From Phycisphaerae bacterium (GTDB taxonomy: Bacteria > Planctomycetota > Phycisphaerae > Phycisphaerales > UBA1924), in contig BQMO01000019.1 of NCBI GenBank assembly GCA_022180725.1, positions 48,913 through 112,912 on the forward strand: 64,000 nt of DNA, written 5' to 3'. Under the pieces are notes generated by a model, which made no database searches, was not told the DNA's origin, and saw nothing but the letters and a program-made list of their open reading frames with translations. Shown here piece after piece: positions 16,525 to 25,611 of this stretch (position 1 is the stretch's first letter; every line of letters begins with the position of its first letter). The position numbers and the translations under genes are program-made.

Positions 16525-19068
16525 CTACGGCGTCCATTCGCGGCGCATCTCGGCGAGGCGCTGGGCGAGGGATTGGCTGCTGAGGGTGGCGCTCTGGCGC
16601 TCGAGGAGCAAGGGGAACGCCAGGGGCGTGAGGCGGGGCGGGGTGGTCAGGCGGAGTGTGGATTGTTCGAGTCGGCGAAGGGTGCGGGCGAGGCGCGAGT
16701 GCTCGAAGTGGCGTTCGAGCACTTCGCGCCGGGCCTGGTGCAGGAACATGTTGCCCGCGTCGAACTCGGCGAGCACGTCGAACAGGAGCGAGGACGAGGC
16801 GCGGGTGTGCCGCACGGGCTTTTTGGCGCCGGGGGCGTTCTCCTGCACCAGGCCGGCGACGCGGGCGACCTCGCGAAACTGAAGTTTGGCGAGTTGGCTC
16901 ATGCGGAGGCTGGCGGCGACGTCGTCGAGCAGGCCCTCGGACGAGAAGAGGGCCGGGGTGAGCAGCGTGACAAAGGGAAACTCGCGCGGGGCCAGGATTT
17001 CCAGGCCGTAGTCGTCGACCGCGGTGGTGAGCGTGGCGGTGTGGAGGCGCGTCAGGCGCAGGGCGAACAGGGCGGCCAGCCCCGCGTGGACGAGGCGGCC
17101 CTCGAAAGGAAAGAGAAAGAGGTGCGTGCCCTCGCGCGTGTGGTGAACCTCGGTGAGCGTTTCATCGGGGCGCGGGACGTGACTGAGGCGGCGTTGGGCG
17201 GCGAGGAGTTCGGCGGCGGCGGCACGCTCGGGTGAATCGGCGTCGGGCGACGCCAGTGCCTCGCGGATGGCGGCGGCGAGGGATTCGGAGATGGGCAGGC
17301 GCGTGCCCGACCAGATGGGCGTGATCGAGGCGCGGCCCTTCGCCGGGCGGGCAAAGGCAACCGCATCCCGGATGTACGCGAACGTGAGCGTCTTCCCGGC
17401 GAAGACGAAGCGCTGCCCCTCGCGCAAGTTGGCCACGAAGGACTCCTCGATGCGTCCGAGCGAGCGCCCGCGTACGTAGCGGAGTTCGACCGAGGAATCC
17501 GAGACGATCGTGCCCACGTTCAGGCGGTGGAGTTGGGCGATTCGGCGGTCGGTAACGGCGTATCGCCCGTCGGGCAGGCGGGCAACCCGTCGGAAGTTGG
17601 GGTAGGCGTGCAGCGCCCCACCGGTGTGCACGGCGTCGAGCGCCCACTCGAACTCGCCGCGGGTCAAGTCGCGGTAGGCGTGGGCGGTACGGACTTCGCG
17701 GAAAAGCACGTCCGCGTCGAAGCCCCCGCCCAGGGCGCAGGTGACCAGGTGCTGGGCGAGCACGTCGAGGGGGCGGGGTTGGCCCGTGCGCGGTTCGAGG
17801 TCGCCCCGGATCAGGGCGGATCGGGCCGCGTCGATCTCGATGAGTTCGAGCGCGTGGGTGGGAACGCAGGAGATGCGGCAGGGGGTCATGGGGCGGTGGG
17901 CGGCCCGGCCGGCGCGTTGCGCGATGCGGGCGATGCCCTTGGGCGAGCCGATCTGCACGACGCGCTCGACGGGCGCGAAGTCGACGCCCAGGTCGAGCGA
18001 GGAGGTGGCGACAACCAGGCGGAGGCTGCCGGACTTCAGGCCCGCTTCGACGCGCTCGCGTTCGTCGCGGTCGAGCGAGCCGTGGTGCAGGGCCATGGCA
18101 TCGGTCCACTGGGGGCGGTGGTAGACGATGGCATGGAACCAGCGTTCGGCCTGAGAGCGGGTATTGGTGAAGACGATGGTGGGTGAGCGCGGGTCGAGGG
18201 CCGCGAGCACCTCGGGGAGCATGGTGAGGCCCAGGTGTCCTGCCCAGGGGAGGTGGTGAGGCGAGGAGGGCAGGATGGAATCGATGATGGTTTCGCGGCG
18301 CATCCCGCCGCGGATGAGCACACCCGGGCGCGGGCGGCCCGCGTCGTCCACGCCCGCGGAGGCGGCGAGGGCCTCGTCGAGATTGGGGAGCGTGGCGGAG
18401 AGTGCCCAGGTGCGCAGGGTGGTGGCGAACGTACGAAGTCGGGCGAGGGCGAGTTCGACCTGCGAGCCGCGCTTGGAGGGGAGCAGGTCGTGCCATTCAT
18501 CGACGATGACACTGCGCAGCGAGGCGAAAAACATCGCGGCGTCGTCGCGGGTGAGCAGGAGTGAGAGGGATTCGGGCGTGGTCACCAGAACGTGGGGCGG
18601 GCGGGTCTTCTGGCGGAGTCGCACGGCGGCGGGAGTATCGCCGGTGCGTCCTTCGACGGCGTAGGGGAGGGCGAGGTCGTCGATCGGGGCGCGCAACGCA
18701 AGTTCAATGTCACGGGCGACGGCGCGCAGCGGGGTGAGATAGAGGACATGCAGCCCAGAGTCGCGGCCTCGCCACGCGGGGCCGAGCGCGCGGTGGTGGT
18801 CGATGAGGTCGATGAGGGCGGCCCCGAAGGCGGCGTACGTCTTGCCCGCGCCAGTAGGGACTTCGATCAGTCCGCCGTGGCCTTGGGCGTGGGCGTCCCA
18901 GGCGTTGCGCTGAAAGGGCCAGGGGGACCAACCGCGCGAGGCGAACCACTGCTCGAGCAGGTCGCGGCCCAAGGCCGAGGGTGGCGGCGTGGGGCGATTC
19001 GCGGCAGGTCGGCGTGGGCGGGCGGCGGGCACGGACAAGTCGTAGGCCGGGGAGCGGCGGGGGAGCAA
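16525..19068 (-). CDS. Ligase-associated DNA damage response DEXH-box helicase (Lhr-like)
   Basis: An 847-residue superfamily 2 helicase. Motif I is PTGAGKTYAAFG (about residues 60-70); motif II is DEWHDLLPSKRG, a DExH box; motif III is LSATLPN; motif VI is IARIAQRAGRAAHRP. A large C-terminal region follows, as in Lhr-family enzymes of the ligase-associated repair set, which translocate on single-stranded DNA. The start is TTG at 19068: GGAGGG lies 4 bases upstream, and the product then begins just before the family core. The frame stays open further upstream, but that part overlaps the divergent photolyase gene and has no helicase-like sequence. pdeM follows 30 bases downstream, so the two form an operon. 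Confidence 0.85.
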   Translation of the reverse strand: MLPRRSPAYDLSVPAARPRRPAANRPTPPPSALGRDLLEQWFASRGWSPWPFQRNAWDAHAQGHGGLIEVPTGAGKTYAAFGAALIDLIDHHRALGPAWRGRDSGLHVLYLTPLRAVARDIELALRAPIDDLALPYAVEGRTGDTPAAVRLRQKTRPPHVLVTTPESLSLLLTRDDAAMFFASLRSVIVDEWHDLLPSKRGSQVELALARLRTFATTLRTWALSATLPNLDEALAASAGVDDAGRPRPGVLIRGGMRRETIIDSILPSSPHHLPWAGHLGLTMLPEVLAALDPRSPTIVFTNTRSQAERWFHAIVYHRPQWTDAMALHHGSLDRDERERVEAGLKSGSLRLVVATSSLDLGVDFAPVERVVQIGSPKGIARIAQRAGRAAHRPMTPCRISCVPTHALELIEIDAARSALIRGDLEPRTGQPRPLDVLAQHLVTCALGGGFDADVLFREVRTAHAYRDLTRGEFEWALDAVHTGGALHAYPNFRRVARLPDGRYAVTDRRIAQLHRLNVGTIVSDSSVELRYVRGRSLGRIEESFVANLREGQRFVFAGKTLTFAYIRDAVAFARPAKGRASITPIWSGTRLPISESLAAAIREALASPDADSPERAAAAELLAAQRRLSHVPRPDETLTEVHHTREGTHLFLFPFEGRLVHAGLAALFALRLTRLHTATLTTAVDDYGLEILAPREFPFVTLLTPALFSSEGLLDDVAASLRMSQLAKLQFREVARVAGLVQENAPGAKKPVRHTRASSSLLFDVLAEFDAGNMFLHQARREVLERHFEHSRLARTLRRLEQSTLRLTTPPRLTPLAFPLLLERQSATLSSQSLAQRLAEMRREWTP

Positions 19069-19114
19069 TGATCCCTCCGCGAGGGGTCGGGTGACGTGGC
19101 GTGGAGGGGTTGAG

Positions 19115-20557
19115 ATGCGGGTGATGGTGTGGTTCAGGACGGACCTGCGAACGCGCGACCACGCGGCGCTCTTCGAGGCCGCGCGCGTGGCGACGCGGGG
19201 CGTGGTCGGGGTGTTCGTGGTGTCGCCGGGCGAGTGGCGGGCGCACGAGTGGGCCGGGGCGAAGGTAGCGTTCACGTTGCGCGGCGTGGCGGCGCTGCGC
19301 TCGTCACTGGAGAAGTTGAATATCCCGCTGCGGATTGTGCGATCGGAAACGCCGGGGGAGATTCCCGACGTGCTCGCCGGCCTGGCGCGTGAGACGGCGT
19401 GCGACGCGCTGTACGCGACAATCGAGCACGAGGTGAACGAGCGTCGGCGAGATGCAATGGTGAAAAGCTCGTTCGAGCGCGCGGGAGTGCGGACGGCGTG
19501 GTTCGAGGGGCAGACGCTGGTGACACCGGGGAGTGTGCGAACTGGTGCAGGCACGCCGTACACCGTGTTTACACCCTTCAAGCGATCCTTGCTGGCGCGA
19601 TGGGAGGCGGAAGGATGGCCGCTAATGTCCGGCTTGCCGCGGCAGCAGGAGGCGATGGTGTGCACGCCGTCGCCCGTGCCGAAGGTGGAGGAGGGCTTTG
19701 ATTCGTCGGTGCCCGCGAAGTTGTGGCCGGGTGGGGAGGACGAGGCCCGACGCCGGCTTGGCGCCTTTCTGAGTGATCGCGTGGGGAACTACGACACGGC
19801 GCGGGATCGGCCGGATGTGGAAGGGACCAGTGCGCTCTCGCCGTACTTGGCGCTGGGGATGATCTCGCCCCGCGAATGCGTAGCGGCGGCGCATCGCGCG
19901 GTACCGCGCGGATCGGAATCGATCCCAACCGGCGTGGCGACATGGATCAGCGAGGTGATCTGGCGCGAGTTCTACCTCCACGTGCTGGCGGCGTTCCCGC
20001 GGGTGTGCATGGGTCGCGCGTTCGACGTGTCGACGGAACGCGTGGCGTGGCGGGAGGACCCGGCGGGCTTGGAGGCCTGGCAGGAAGGACGCACGGGCGT
20101 GCCGATTGTCGACGCGGGGATGCGGCAGTTGCGTGCGACGGGGTGGATGCACAACCGTGTGCGGATGATCACCGCGTCGTTCCTGACCAAGAACCTGCTG
20201 ATCGATTGGCGGCGAGGGGAATCGTGGTTCATGCGGAACCTCGTAGATGGGTTCTTCGCGAGCAATAACGGCGGGTGGCAATGGTGCGCGAGCACGGGGA
20301 CCGATGCGGCGCCGTACTTTCGGGTCTTCAACCCAGTGAACCAGGGGAAGCGGTTTGATCCGGATGGGACGTACGTGCGGCGGTGGGTGCCCGAACTGGC
20401 GGCTTTCGATGCGAGTGTGATTCACGAGCCGTGGACTCTTCTGCCGCTGACTCGGGCGGGGGTGGAATATCCCGAGCCGATCGTGGATCTTTCGACCAGC
20501 CGGGTGAGGGCGATTGAAGCGTTCAGAACAGCCCGGGAAGGGGGCGGCTCGAGATAG
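19115..20557 (+). CDS. phrB: Deoxyribodipyrimidine photolyase (cryptochrome/photolyase family)
   Basis: A 480-residue light-driven repair flavoenzyme for cyclobutane pyrimidine dimers. The N-terminal antenna domain starts with VMVWFRTDLRTRDH. The FAD-binding half has WISEVIWREFY, GMRQLRATGWMHNRVRM and NNGGWQWCASTGTDAAPYFRVFNP, which are the class I photolyase signatures including the Trp-rich electron-transfer region. ATG 19115 has GGAGGG seven bases upstream and beats the in-frame GTG at 19091. The gene is divergent from the repair helicase with only 46 bases between the starts, suggesting a shared control region. A small-RNA-like unit with a strong terminator follows downstream. Confidence 0.92.
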   Translation: MRVMVWFRTDLRTRDHAALFEAARVATRGVVGVFVVSPGEWRAHEWAGAKVAFTLRGVAALRSSLEKLNIPLRIVRSETPGEIPDVLAGLARETACDALYATIEHEVNERRRDAMVKSSFERAGVRTAWFEGQTLVTPGSVRTGAGTPYTVFTPFKRSLLARWEAEGWPLMSGLPRQQEAMVCTPSPVPKVEEGFDSSVPAKLWPGGEDEARRRLGAFLSDRVGNYDTARDRPDVEGTSALSPYLALGMISPRECVAAAHRAVPRGSESIPTGVATWISEVIWREFYLHVLAAFPRVCMGRAFDVSTERVAWREDPAGLEAWQEGRTGVPIVDAGMRQLRATGWMHNRVRMITASFLTKNLLIDWRRGESWFMRNLVDGFFASNNGGWQWCASTGTDAAPYFRVFNPVNQGKRFDPDGTYVRRWVPELAAFDASVIHEPWTLLPLTRAGVEYPEPIVDLSTSRVRAIEAFRTAREGGGSR

Positions 20558-20683
20558 GATAGCGGAGAACAACGACGATAGGGTGATGTTTGGTTGATTG
20601 ACGTGAAGGCATGGTGCCTGGTGGCCGATAATGCGTGAGGAATCGGGGCCGGTGAACGTTCCAAGTTGTCAAGAGCATGAGAC

Positions 20684-20711
20684 TTGCAACCCCGGGATGA
20701 TCTGGTACTAT
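20684..20711 (+). promoter_or_regulatory. Promoter of the candidate small RNA
   Basis: -35 TTGCAA (20684-20689), a 16-base spacer, and -10 TACTAT (20706-20711) preceded by TGG, an extended -10. This is the best sigma70-like promoter I found in the window, and no gene start follows it. Transcription would begin near 20718. Confidence 0.5.
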
Positions 20712-20717
20712 TGAGGC

Positions 20718-20802
20718 GTCGGGAAAGATGTCCGACACCCGGGCCGAGGCCTTGACGGACGCGAGCCGCTCGCCCGCCAAGGCCCGGCCCGTTCCCTTTT
20801 TT
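20718..20802 (+). ncRNA. Candidate small non-coding RNA, about 85 nt
   Basis: Downstream of the extended -10 promoter lie a small hairpin (GTCGG 20718-20722 with CCGAC 20732-20736) and then a long hairpin (GGGCCGAGGCCTTG with CAAGGCCCGGCCC, 13 bp with one bulged A, and an inner GCGAG/CTCGC stem), ending in TTTTTT at 20797-20802. There is no open reading frame with a ribosome binding site inside. The unit has its own promoter and terminator. It could simply be the terminator of the photolyase mRNA, but the promoter argues for an independent RNA. Confidence 0.45.
20741..20802 (+). terminator. Rho-independent terminator
   Basis: A 13-bp stem (20741-20754 with 20778-20790, one bulge) followed by GTTCCC and six T. 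It would end transcription from the photolyase gene and/or the candidate small RNA. Confidence 0.75.
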
Positions 20803-20843
20803 GTGATCTGAGTGCTACAAACGTGTGAACGTCTCGCGAGGAA

Positions 20844-23800
20844 TCACGCCGGGCGGTCTCCGGCGGGCGAAGACGGGGCGGCGGCACGCGCGGGTGCGGC
20901 GGCGTGGCGGTGCCAGGCCTCAGGGGGGGCGGCGTACGGACGGAACTTCTCCATCGAAGCGGTTTCGTCGCTGAAATACAGCGCGCGGTTCCGACCGAGG
21001 TTGGCGGCGGCGGGCGAATCAATGAGATGCGTTGAATCGGCAGCGCTCATCTGGAAGATGACACGCTGTCCGAACTCGCGGAGGGTCTGGCGGTCGACGC
21101 TGCGTTCGAGCGCCGTCACGCTCTCACACCAGGTCAGGACATGCACACCCAGGGCGGGGCCTTCGCGGAGAATGGCGGCGAAGCGGTCGGCGGGCGAGGC
21201 GGCATCGCGCGAGAAGGAGAAGTCGTCCGCACGGCGGAGGTCGCGGAGCCGGTGGAGCGCGTGGACGACGAGGAAGATTCTCGGGGCGGCGTCGGCCTGG
21301 TCATGCGGCAGGGCGGCGCGACGGTCAACTTCCTGCGCGAGGCGAGTGACGGCGTCGGCGGCGTCGCGCGGGCCGTGGCGAACGGCCCGTGGGCCGAGCG
21401 CCTGGGCGGCGAGGTCGAGCACGGCGCCGGCGTCTTCGGGTGCGCCGTTGATGAGGATGATGCTCGGCGCGGGCGTCGCGTCGCACTGGGCGGCGAGAGC
21501 GAGCATGGCGAGGGCGTGAAGACTCGCGGCGGGGGCGTCGTCCAGACCGACGGTGAGCACGTTGGCCCCGCCCCGGCGAGGGAACGTGGCGGTGGTGGGG
21601 TCCTTGATGGAAATGGCCTCGCCCAGCCACGCACGCGGCACGGGGACGGGCGCGGGGTGCTTGAGCGTGTCGCGGAGCGCATGGTTGGCGTGCACGTCGG
21701 CGGGGGCGTTGCCCTCGAAGACGATCGGTGGGGGCAGGGCAAGGCCCGCGGCCTGGGCGCGGGCGCGGACGGCTGTCAGTTCCTGCTCGCGGCGGTCTTC
21801 GGGGAGCCAGACGACCTGGAAGGGGCTGTTGCCCTCGACGAGGCCGCTCGCGTCGTTGTAGATGGCTTCGCCGGGTCGGGTGAGCAGGCGCGGGGCGGTG
21901 TTGTCCTCGCTCATGATGAGGTAGGAATCCTGCTCGCTGCTCTGGAGGGCGATGCGCACGCCCATCTGCCCGATGGTGCTGCGGGCGATGCCGAAGGCCC
22001 CGCCCAAGGTCTGCGACCCGAGGACGACGTGCATGCCGAAGGCGCGGCCCTGACGGACGAGGCGGTCGAGGAGCAGGGCGGCTTCCTGGGCGATCTTGTC
22101 GTCGTCGACGAAGAACTCCTGGAACTCGTCGACGACGAGCAGGACGCGGGGCATGGGCATCGGGAGGCGTCCGCCCGAAGCGGTGGCGGCGGCGCGGTAG
22201 GCGGCGAGGTCCTGGGCGCCGGCGTCGCGGAAGAGCACGCCCCGTCGGGTGAGTTCGGCGTCGAGGCCGCGGAGCACGCTCAGCCCGAACTCGCGCTCGC
22301 TCTCGACGGCGATGACGCGGGCGTGGGGGAGGCGGTGGGTGGCGTAGGGCTTGAACTCGACGCCCTTCTTGAAGTCGATGAGGAAGAACTCGACCTCGGC
22401 GGGGGCGTACCAGAGGGCGAGGTTGGTGATGAGGACGTGGAAGAGGGTGGATTTGCCCGAGCCGGTGCGGCCGGCGACGAGGGCGTGCTGAGCCGTGCCC
22501 CGTCCGAGCACAAAGCGCTGGAGCTTGGTGGCGCCAACGCGCCCGATGGGGACGGCGAGTTCGTCGGCGGCGGAGAGGGACCACTGCGCGGACGGTTCGG
22601 GGGCGGCGGCGTCGAAGGGGACCTGGACGCGGGCGGCGTCCTTGGCGAGCGAGCCGGCGCGTTCGAGGACGGCGGTGAGACGCGCGTCGTCGGGCAATGC
22701 GTCGGGCGTGAATATCGACCGGGCGAGGGCGGAATCGTTGACGTGGGGGGCGGCGTCGAGGGTGATGGTGAGGCTGTGGCGCTCGACCTCGGCCAGGGGG
22801 CAGTGCGCGGCGCCCTTGGTTTTCAGGTCGGCGGCGAGGAGGGTGTAGACCCCGCAGCGAGGGCCGGCCTCGAGGATGCTGGCCAGGCGACGGGCCGCGT
22901 TCTCGGTCAGGTTTGTGGGGAAGTCCGCCATGACGAGGAAACGGAGCGGCTCGGCGACCTCGCCCGCCGCGTCGTTGTACGCCTGGATGCTCGCGTACTG
23001 GTTGCGCAGGTACTTCTGGATCACATGCTCCATGTGCTCGGTGAGGTCGGTGAGTTTCTGCTCGATATGGCGTGGATCGGTCCAGATGCGGTCGTTCACC
23101 AGGAGCGGCTCGGCGTCGGCGAGGTGCATGAAGGCGGCGAAACTCTGCCCCAGCCCGACGGGGTCGAGGATGGTGAACCGCACCTTGCCGGGGGGAATGC
23201 TCGAGAGCAGGCGCAGCATGGCCAGGTTGAGCAGGCGCAGGGCCTGGGTGCGGCGGTCGGGTGTGTGTAGCGCGAGGAGCGAGGCGCGGCCCTGCAGATC
23301 AAGCGCGATGGGATAGTCCGCGGGGGGGGGAATGAGCGGGGCGACGTCCGCGGGGAGGGTGTCGGGGCGGAGGTCGGGAGAAGGCGCGAGCGTCACCAGG
23401 CCGAGGTGCACGTGCCGGGGCAGGGTGAGTGCGGGGGGAAACGCGTCCCACTGGGGCAGGGTCCACGCGGGCGCGAGCGCGTCGCGGTGCGCCCGGGCCT
23501 CGTGCGCGGAGGACGCCACGGTGCGGGCAAGGTTGGACCATTCGGCACGGAGGTCGGCGAGGGCAAGGTCGTATTCGGCCCGCGCGGCGGCGAGGGCGGT
23601 GTCGCGACGGGCGGCGACCTCGCGGAGGCGCGCGTCGAGCGTGCGGCGGTGTGAGGCGGCGGCCTCGGCAGCCTGCTCATCGTGGGCCGAGAGCGCCGCA
23701 TCGCGGGCGCGTACGAGTTGATTGATGGCGTGATCGTTGGCGGCACGCAGACGCGGGAGGAGCACCGTTTCTCGTTCCTGGATTTCTTCCTTGCGGCGCG

Positions 23801-24758
23801 TGCGGCGTTGTTCGGCCCGGGCCAGTTCGCGGTCTCGTTTGGCCTGGGCGGCGGCTTTCTGCTGGGTGCAGGCCTCCTCGGCGGCCCGGATGATCGCGGC
23901 GCCCGATGAAGCGAGTTCGCCCTGGCTTCGGGCCAGGCGGCGGGCCAATCCGGGAACGGTGCCGCGCACGACCGCGCGGGCGATGAGCATGAGCGCGGTG
24001 ACCGTGCCGGCCAGCCCACCGGCAAGGGGGAGCACGCCCTCGGGCCACGTCCGCCCGGCGATGACAAGCCCGACAAGCGCGAGCAACCCGGCGGACAGTC
24101 CACAGGCCAGGGCGAGGGGGATGGAGTTGATGGAGGAATCGAGGCGTCGGCGGAGGGAGTGCGCTTGCGCGGTTGCGCGGGTGAAGATGGCTTCGAGGTC
24201 GGCGGCGGGCGCGTCGGCTTGCTCGGGGTCGGGGGGGGGCAGGCCGTGCGATCGGAGGGCCAAGCGCATGCTCTCTACGGCGTCGGCGAGGGCCTTGGTT
24301 CGGGCGGCGACCATGGTCCGCGCGGCGGCGAGTTCCTGGTCGGCCTTGGTTTCGGCCGATTCGGCCATCGTGTCGGCGATCCACTCGCGCTCTTCGGTGT
24401 CGCGGAGGGATTGTTCGGCGAGTTCCTTGGTGCGGCCCAGAAAGGCGCTGATCTCGGCTTCGGCGGTGCGTGTGGCCGCCGCGATCTTCGACTCGTGCTC
24501 CTTGACCAGCGAGCGGCGCGCGGTCGCCGCGGATCGCTCATCGCGCCGGGAAGCATTCAGGAACTCTTCGCGGGCTTCACTCTCCGAGGCGGTGGCCTCT
24601 TCGTCGGCCCGGGCCGAGGCGCGGTCGAGGGCCTCGCGGGCCGAGGCGACGAGCGCGGGCGTGCGCTCGCTCAGCCGCGAAAGCGACGCGGCCAGGCGGC
24701 GAGCGACGTCGAGCGCGTCGTCAGGCTGGCCGGGCATGGGTACGTTGGGCGTAGTCAC
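20844..24758 (-). CDS. FtsK/SpoIIIE-type ATPase of a type VII (ESX)-like locus
   Basis: A 1304-residue membrane ATPase. Residues 1-210 are charged and helical (coiled coil). Two transmembrane helices follow at about 215-270 (LALACGLSAGLLALVGLVIAG and LPLAGGLAGTVTALMLIA), then a second coiled coil to about 420. The FtsK/SpoIIIE motor has Walker A GRTGSGKST at about 763-771 and Walker B VLLVVDEFQEF. A second P-loop-like domain (about 1060-1270) lacks a proper Walker A and has a weak Walker B (IFLVVHALH), like the degenerate ATPase domains of EccC/EssC. The start is GTG 24758 with AGGA upstream. It is the last gene of a four-gene operon with a WXG100-like protein, so it probably powers export of that protein. 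Confidence 0.8.
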   Translation of the reverse strand: MTTPNVPMPGQPDDALDVARRLAASLSRLSERTPALVASAREALDRASARADEEATASESEAREEFLNASRRDERSAATARRSLVKEHESKIAAATRTAEAEISAFLGRTKELAEQSLRDTEEREWIADTMAESAETKADQELAAARTMVAARTKALADAVESMRLALRSHGLPPPDPEQADAPAADLEAIFTRATAQAHSLRRRLDSSINSIPLALACGLSAGLLALVGLVIAGRTWPEGVLPLAGGLAGTVTALMLIARAVVRGTVPGLARRLARSQGELASSGAAIIRAAEEACTQQKAAAQAKRDRELARAEQRRTRRKEEIQERETVLLPRLRAANDHAINQLVRARDAALSAHDEQAAEAAASHRRTLDARLREVAARRDTALAAARAEYDLALADLRAEWSNLARTVASSAHEARAHRDALAPAWTLPQWDAFPPALTLPRHVHLGLVTLAPSPDLRPDTLPADVAPLIPPPADYPIALDLQGRASLLALHTPDRRTQALRLLNLAMLRLLSSIPPGKVRFTILDPVGLGQSFAAFMHLADAEPLLVNDRIWTDPRHIEQKLTDLTEHMEHVIQKYLRNQYASIQAYNDAAGEVAEPLRFLVMADFPTNLTENAARRLASILEAGPRCGVYTLLAADLKTKGAAHCPLAEVERHSLTITLDAAPHVNDSALARSIFTPDALPDDARLTAVLERAGSLAKDAARVQVPFDAAAPEPSAQWSLSAADELAVPIGRVGATKLQRFVLGRGTAQHALVAGRTGSGKSTLFHVLITNLALWYAPAEVEFFLIDFKKGVEFKPYATHRLPHARVIAVESEREFGLSVLRGLDAELTRRGVLFRDAGAQDLAAYRAAATASGGRLPMPMPRVLLVVDEFQEFFVDDDKIAQEAALLLDRLVRQGRAFGMHVVLGSQTLGGAFGIARSTIGQMGVRIALQSSEQDSYLIMSEDNTAPRLLTRPGEAIYNDASGLVEGNSPFQVVWLPEDRREQELTAVRARAQAAGLALPPPIVFEGNAPADVHANHALRDTLKHPAPVPVPRAWLGEAISIKDPTTATFPRRGGANVLTVGLDDAPAASLHALAMLALAAQCDATPAPSIILINGAPEDAGAVLDLAAQALGPRAVRHGPRDAADAVTRLAQEVDRRAALPHDQADAAPRIFLVVHALHRLRDLRRADDFSFSRDAASPADRFAAILREGPALGVHVLTWCESVTALERSVDRQTLREFGQRVIFQMSAADSTHLIDSPAAANLGRNRALYFSDETASMEKFRPYAAPPEAWHRHAAAPARAAAPSSPAGDRPA

Positions 24759-24769
24759 GGTGGGGGGTC

Positions 24770-25003
24770 CTACACGAACGGTTCGCCGTCATCGCCACAC
24801 TCACGATAGACGCGGCGGATGAGTTCCTGCACGGCGTCGATGGCCTTGAGCGCGGCGGCGACCTTGGGTTCGAGCGGGTCGATCTCCTCGCGCTCGAAGG
24901 CCCGGCGGGTCTGATCGTCCCACTGGTCGCGTACGGCGTCGAAGCGCAGCCGCAGGTCCTTCATCGCGTCGAAGAGCGATCCCTTGGCGCCGGCGACGCT
25001 CAT
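24770..25003 (-). CDS. Small helical protein of the type VII-like locus
   Basis: A 77-residue protein predicted to be two helices (KDLRLRFDAVRDQWDDQTRRAFEREEIDPLEPKV... then ALKAIDAVQELIRRVYREC). The W-D-D...F-x-x-E pattern near residue 28 resembles the turn of WXG100-like hairpins, so it may be a divergent partner of the 90-residue protein at 25612. Its start overlaps the previous gene's stop by 4 bases (ATGA) and its stop is 11 bases from the ATPase start, so it is translationally coupled to both. The function is inferred from context only. Confidence 0.7.
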   Translation of the reverse strand: MSVAGAKGSLFDAMKDLRLRFDAVRDQWDDQTRRAFEREEIDPLEPKVAAALKAIDAVQELIRRVYRECGDDGEPFV

Positions 25004-25551
25004 GGGGCCTCCTCGGGTTTGGGAGCTTCGGCGACTTCGGGCGGTGCGTCGCGCGGCTCGGCGTGGCCGGGCGTCTTGACGGCGGCGTAGGCCTCCAGCG
25101 CCAGCATCATCCGTTCGAGTTTGGAGACCGCGCGGGGGATGTCGTTAGACAGGGCCTCGTCCAGCCCGCGCATCATGGACTTGGCGGCGGCGGCTTCCTT
25201 CTCCCAGACCGGCTGCCAGCGATGGACGGCGGCGAGGCGCTCGCGGGCGGAATCAAGCCGCGCCTGGGCCTTGCGGAGTTGGCGTTCCTCGAAGACGGTC
25301 GAGGCCGGCTCGGGGGCGGCGATGAGTTTCTTGCGCTGGATCTCGAGTTTGCACTGCGTGACGGCGCTCTCGCGGGCGCGGATCTCGTGCTTCCAGTAGG
25401 CCGGGCGGTCCATGCGGAGGTAGTCGGTGACGTGGCGGACCTCGCCATCCACGCTGGCGCGGGCGGCCTGGGCGATGGCGACGAACTCGAGCAGGGCCGC
25501 CTTGGCCTGGGCCAGGGCCGCCACGGATCGGACATTCGCGCGGTCGCTCAT
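25000..25551 (-). CDS. Coiled-coil protein of the type VII-like locus
   Basis: A 183-residue, almost entirely helical protein with no signal peptide. Long charged helices (WKHEIRARESAVTQCKLEIQ, RQLRKAQARLDSARERLAAV) suggest a coiled coil of the size of ESX accessory or LXG-like helical proteins. The tail after about 165 is Pro/Glu/Ala-rich. ATG 25551 was chosen; residues before it in the same frame read as spacer sequence. It lies 60 bases after the WXG100-like gene and overlaps the 77-residue gene by 4 bases. It could be a chaperone, substrate or structural part; I cannot say which. Confidence 0.72.
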   Translation of the reverse strand: MSDRANVRSVAALAQAKAALLEFVAIAQAARASVDGEVRHVTDYLRMDRPAYWKHEIRARESAVTQCKLEIQRKKLIAAPEPASTVFEERQLRKAQARLDSARERLAAVHRWQPVWEKEAAAAKSMMRGLDEALSNDIPRAVSKLERMMLALEAYAAVKTPGHAEPRDAPPEVAEAPKPEEAP

Positions 25552-25611
25552 CGTGTGTCCTTCACGACCCGCTTCGGGACGACGGGCCGTCCTACGGAAG
25601 CCACCCAAGAC

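Noticed and set aside
19069..19665. Upstream in-frame extension of the Lhr-like helicase by 199 residues
   Set aside because: It overlaps the photolyase gene on the other strand, carries no helicase-like sequence, and a TTG with a strong ribosome binding site exists at 19068.
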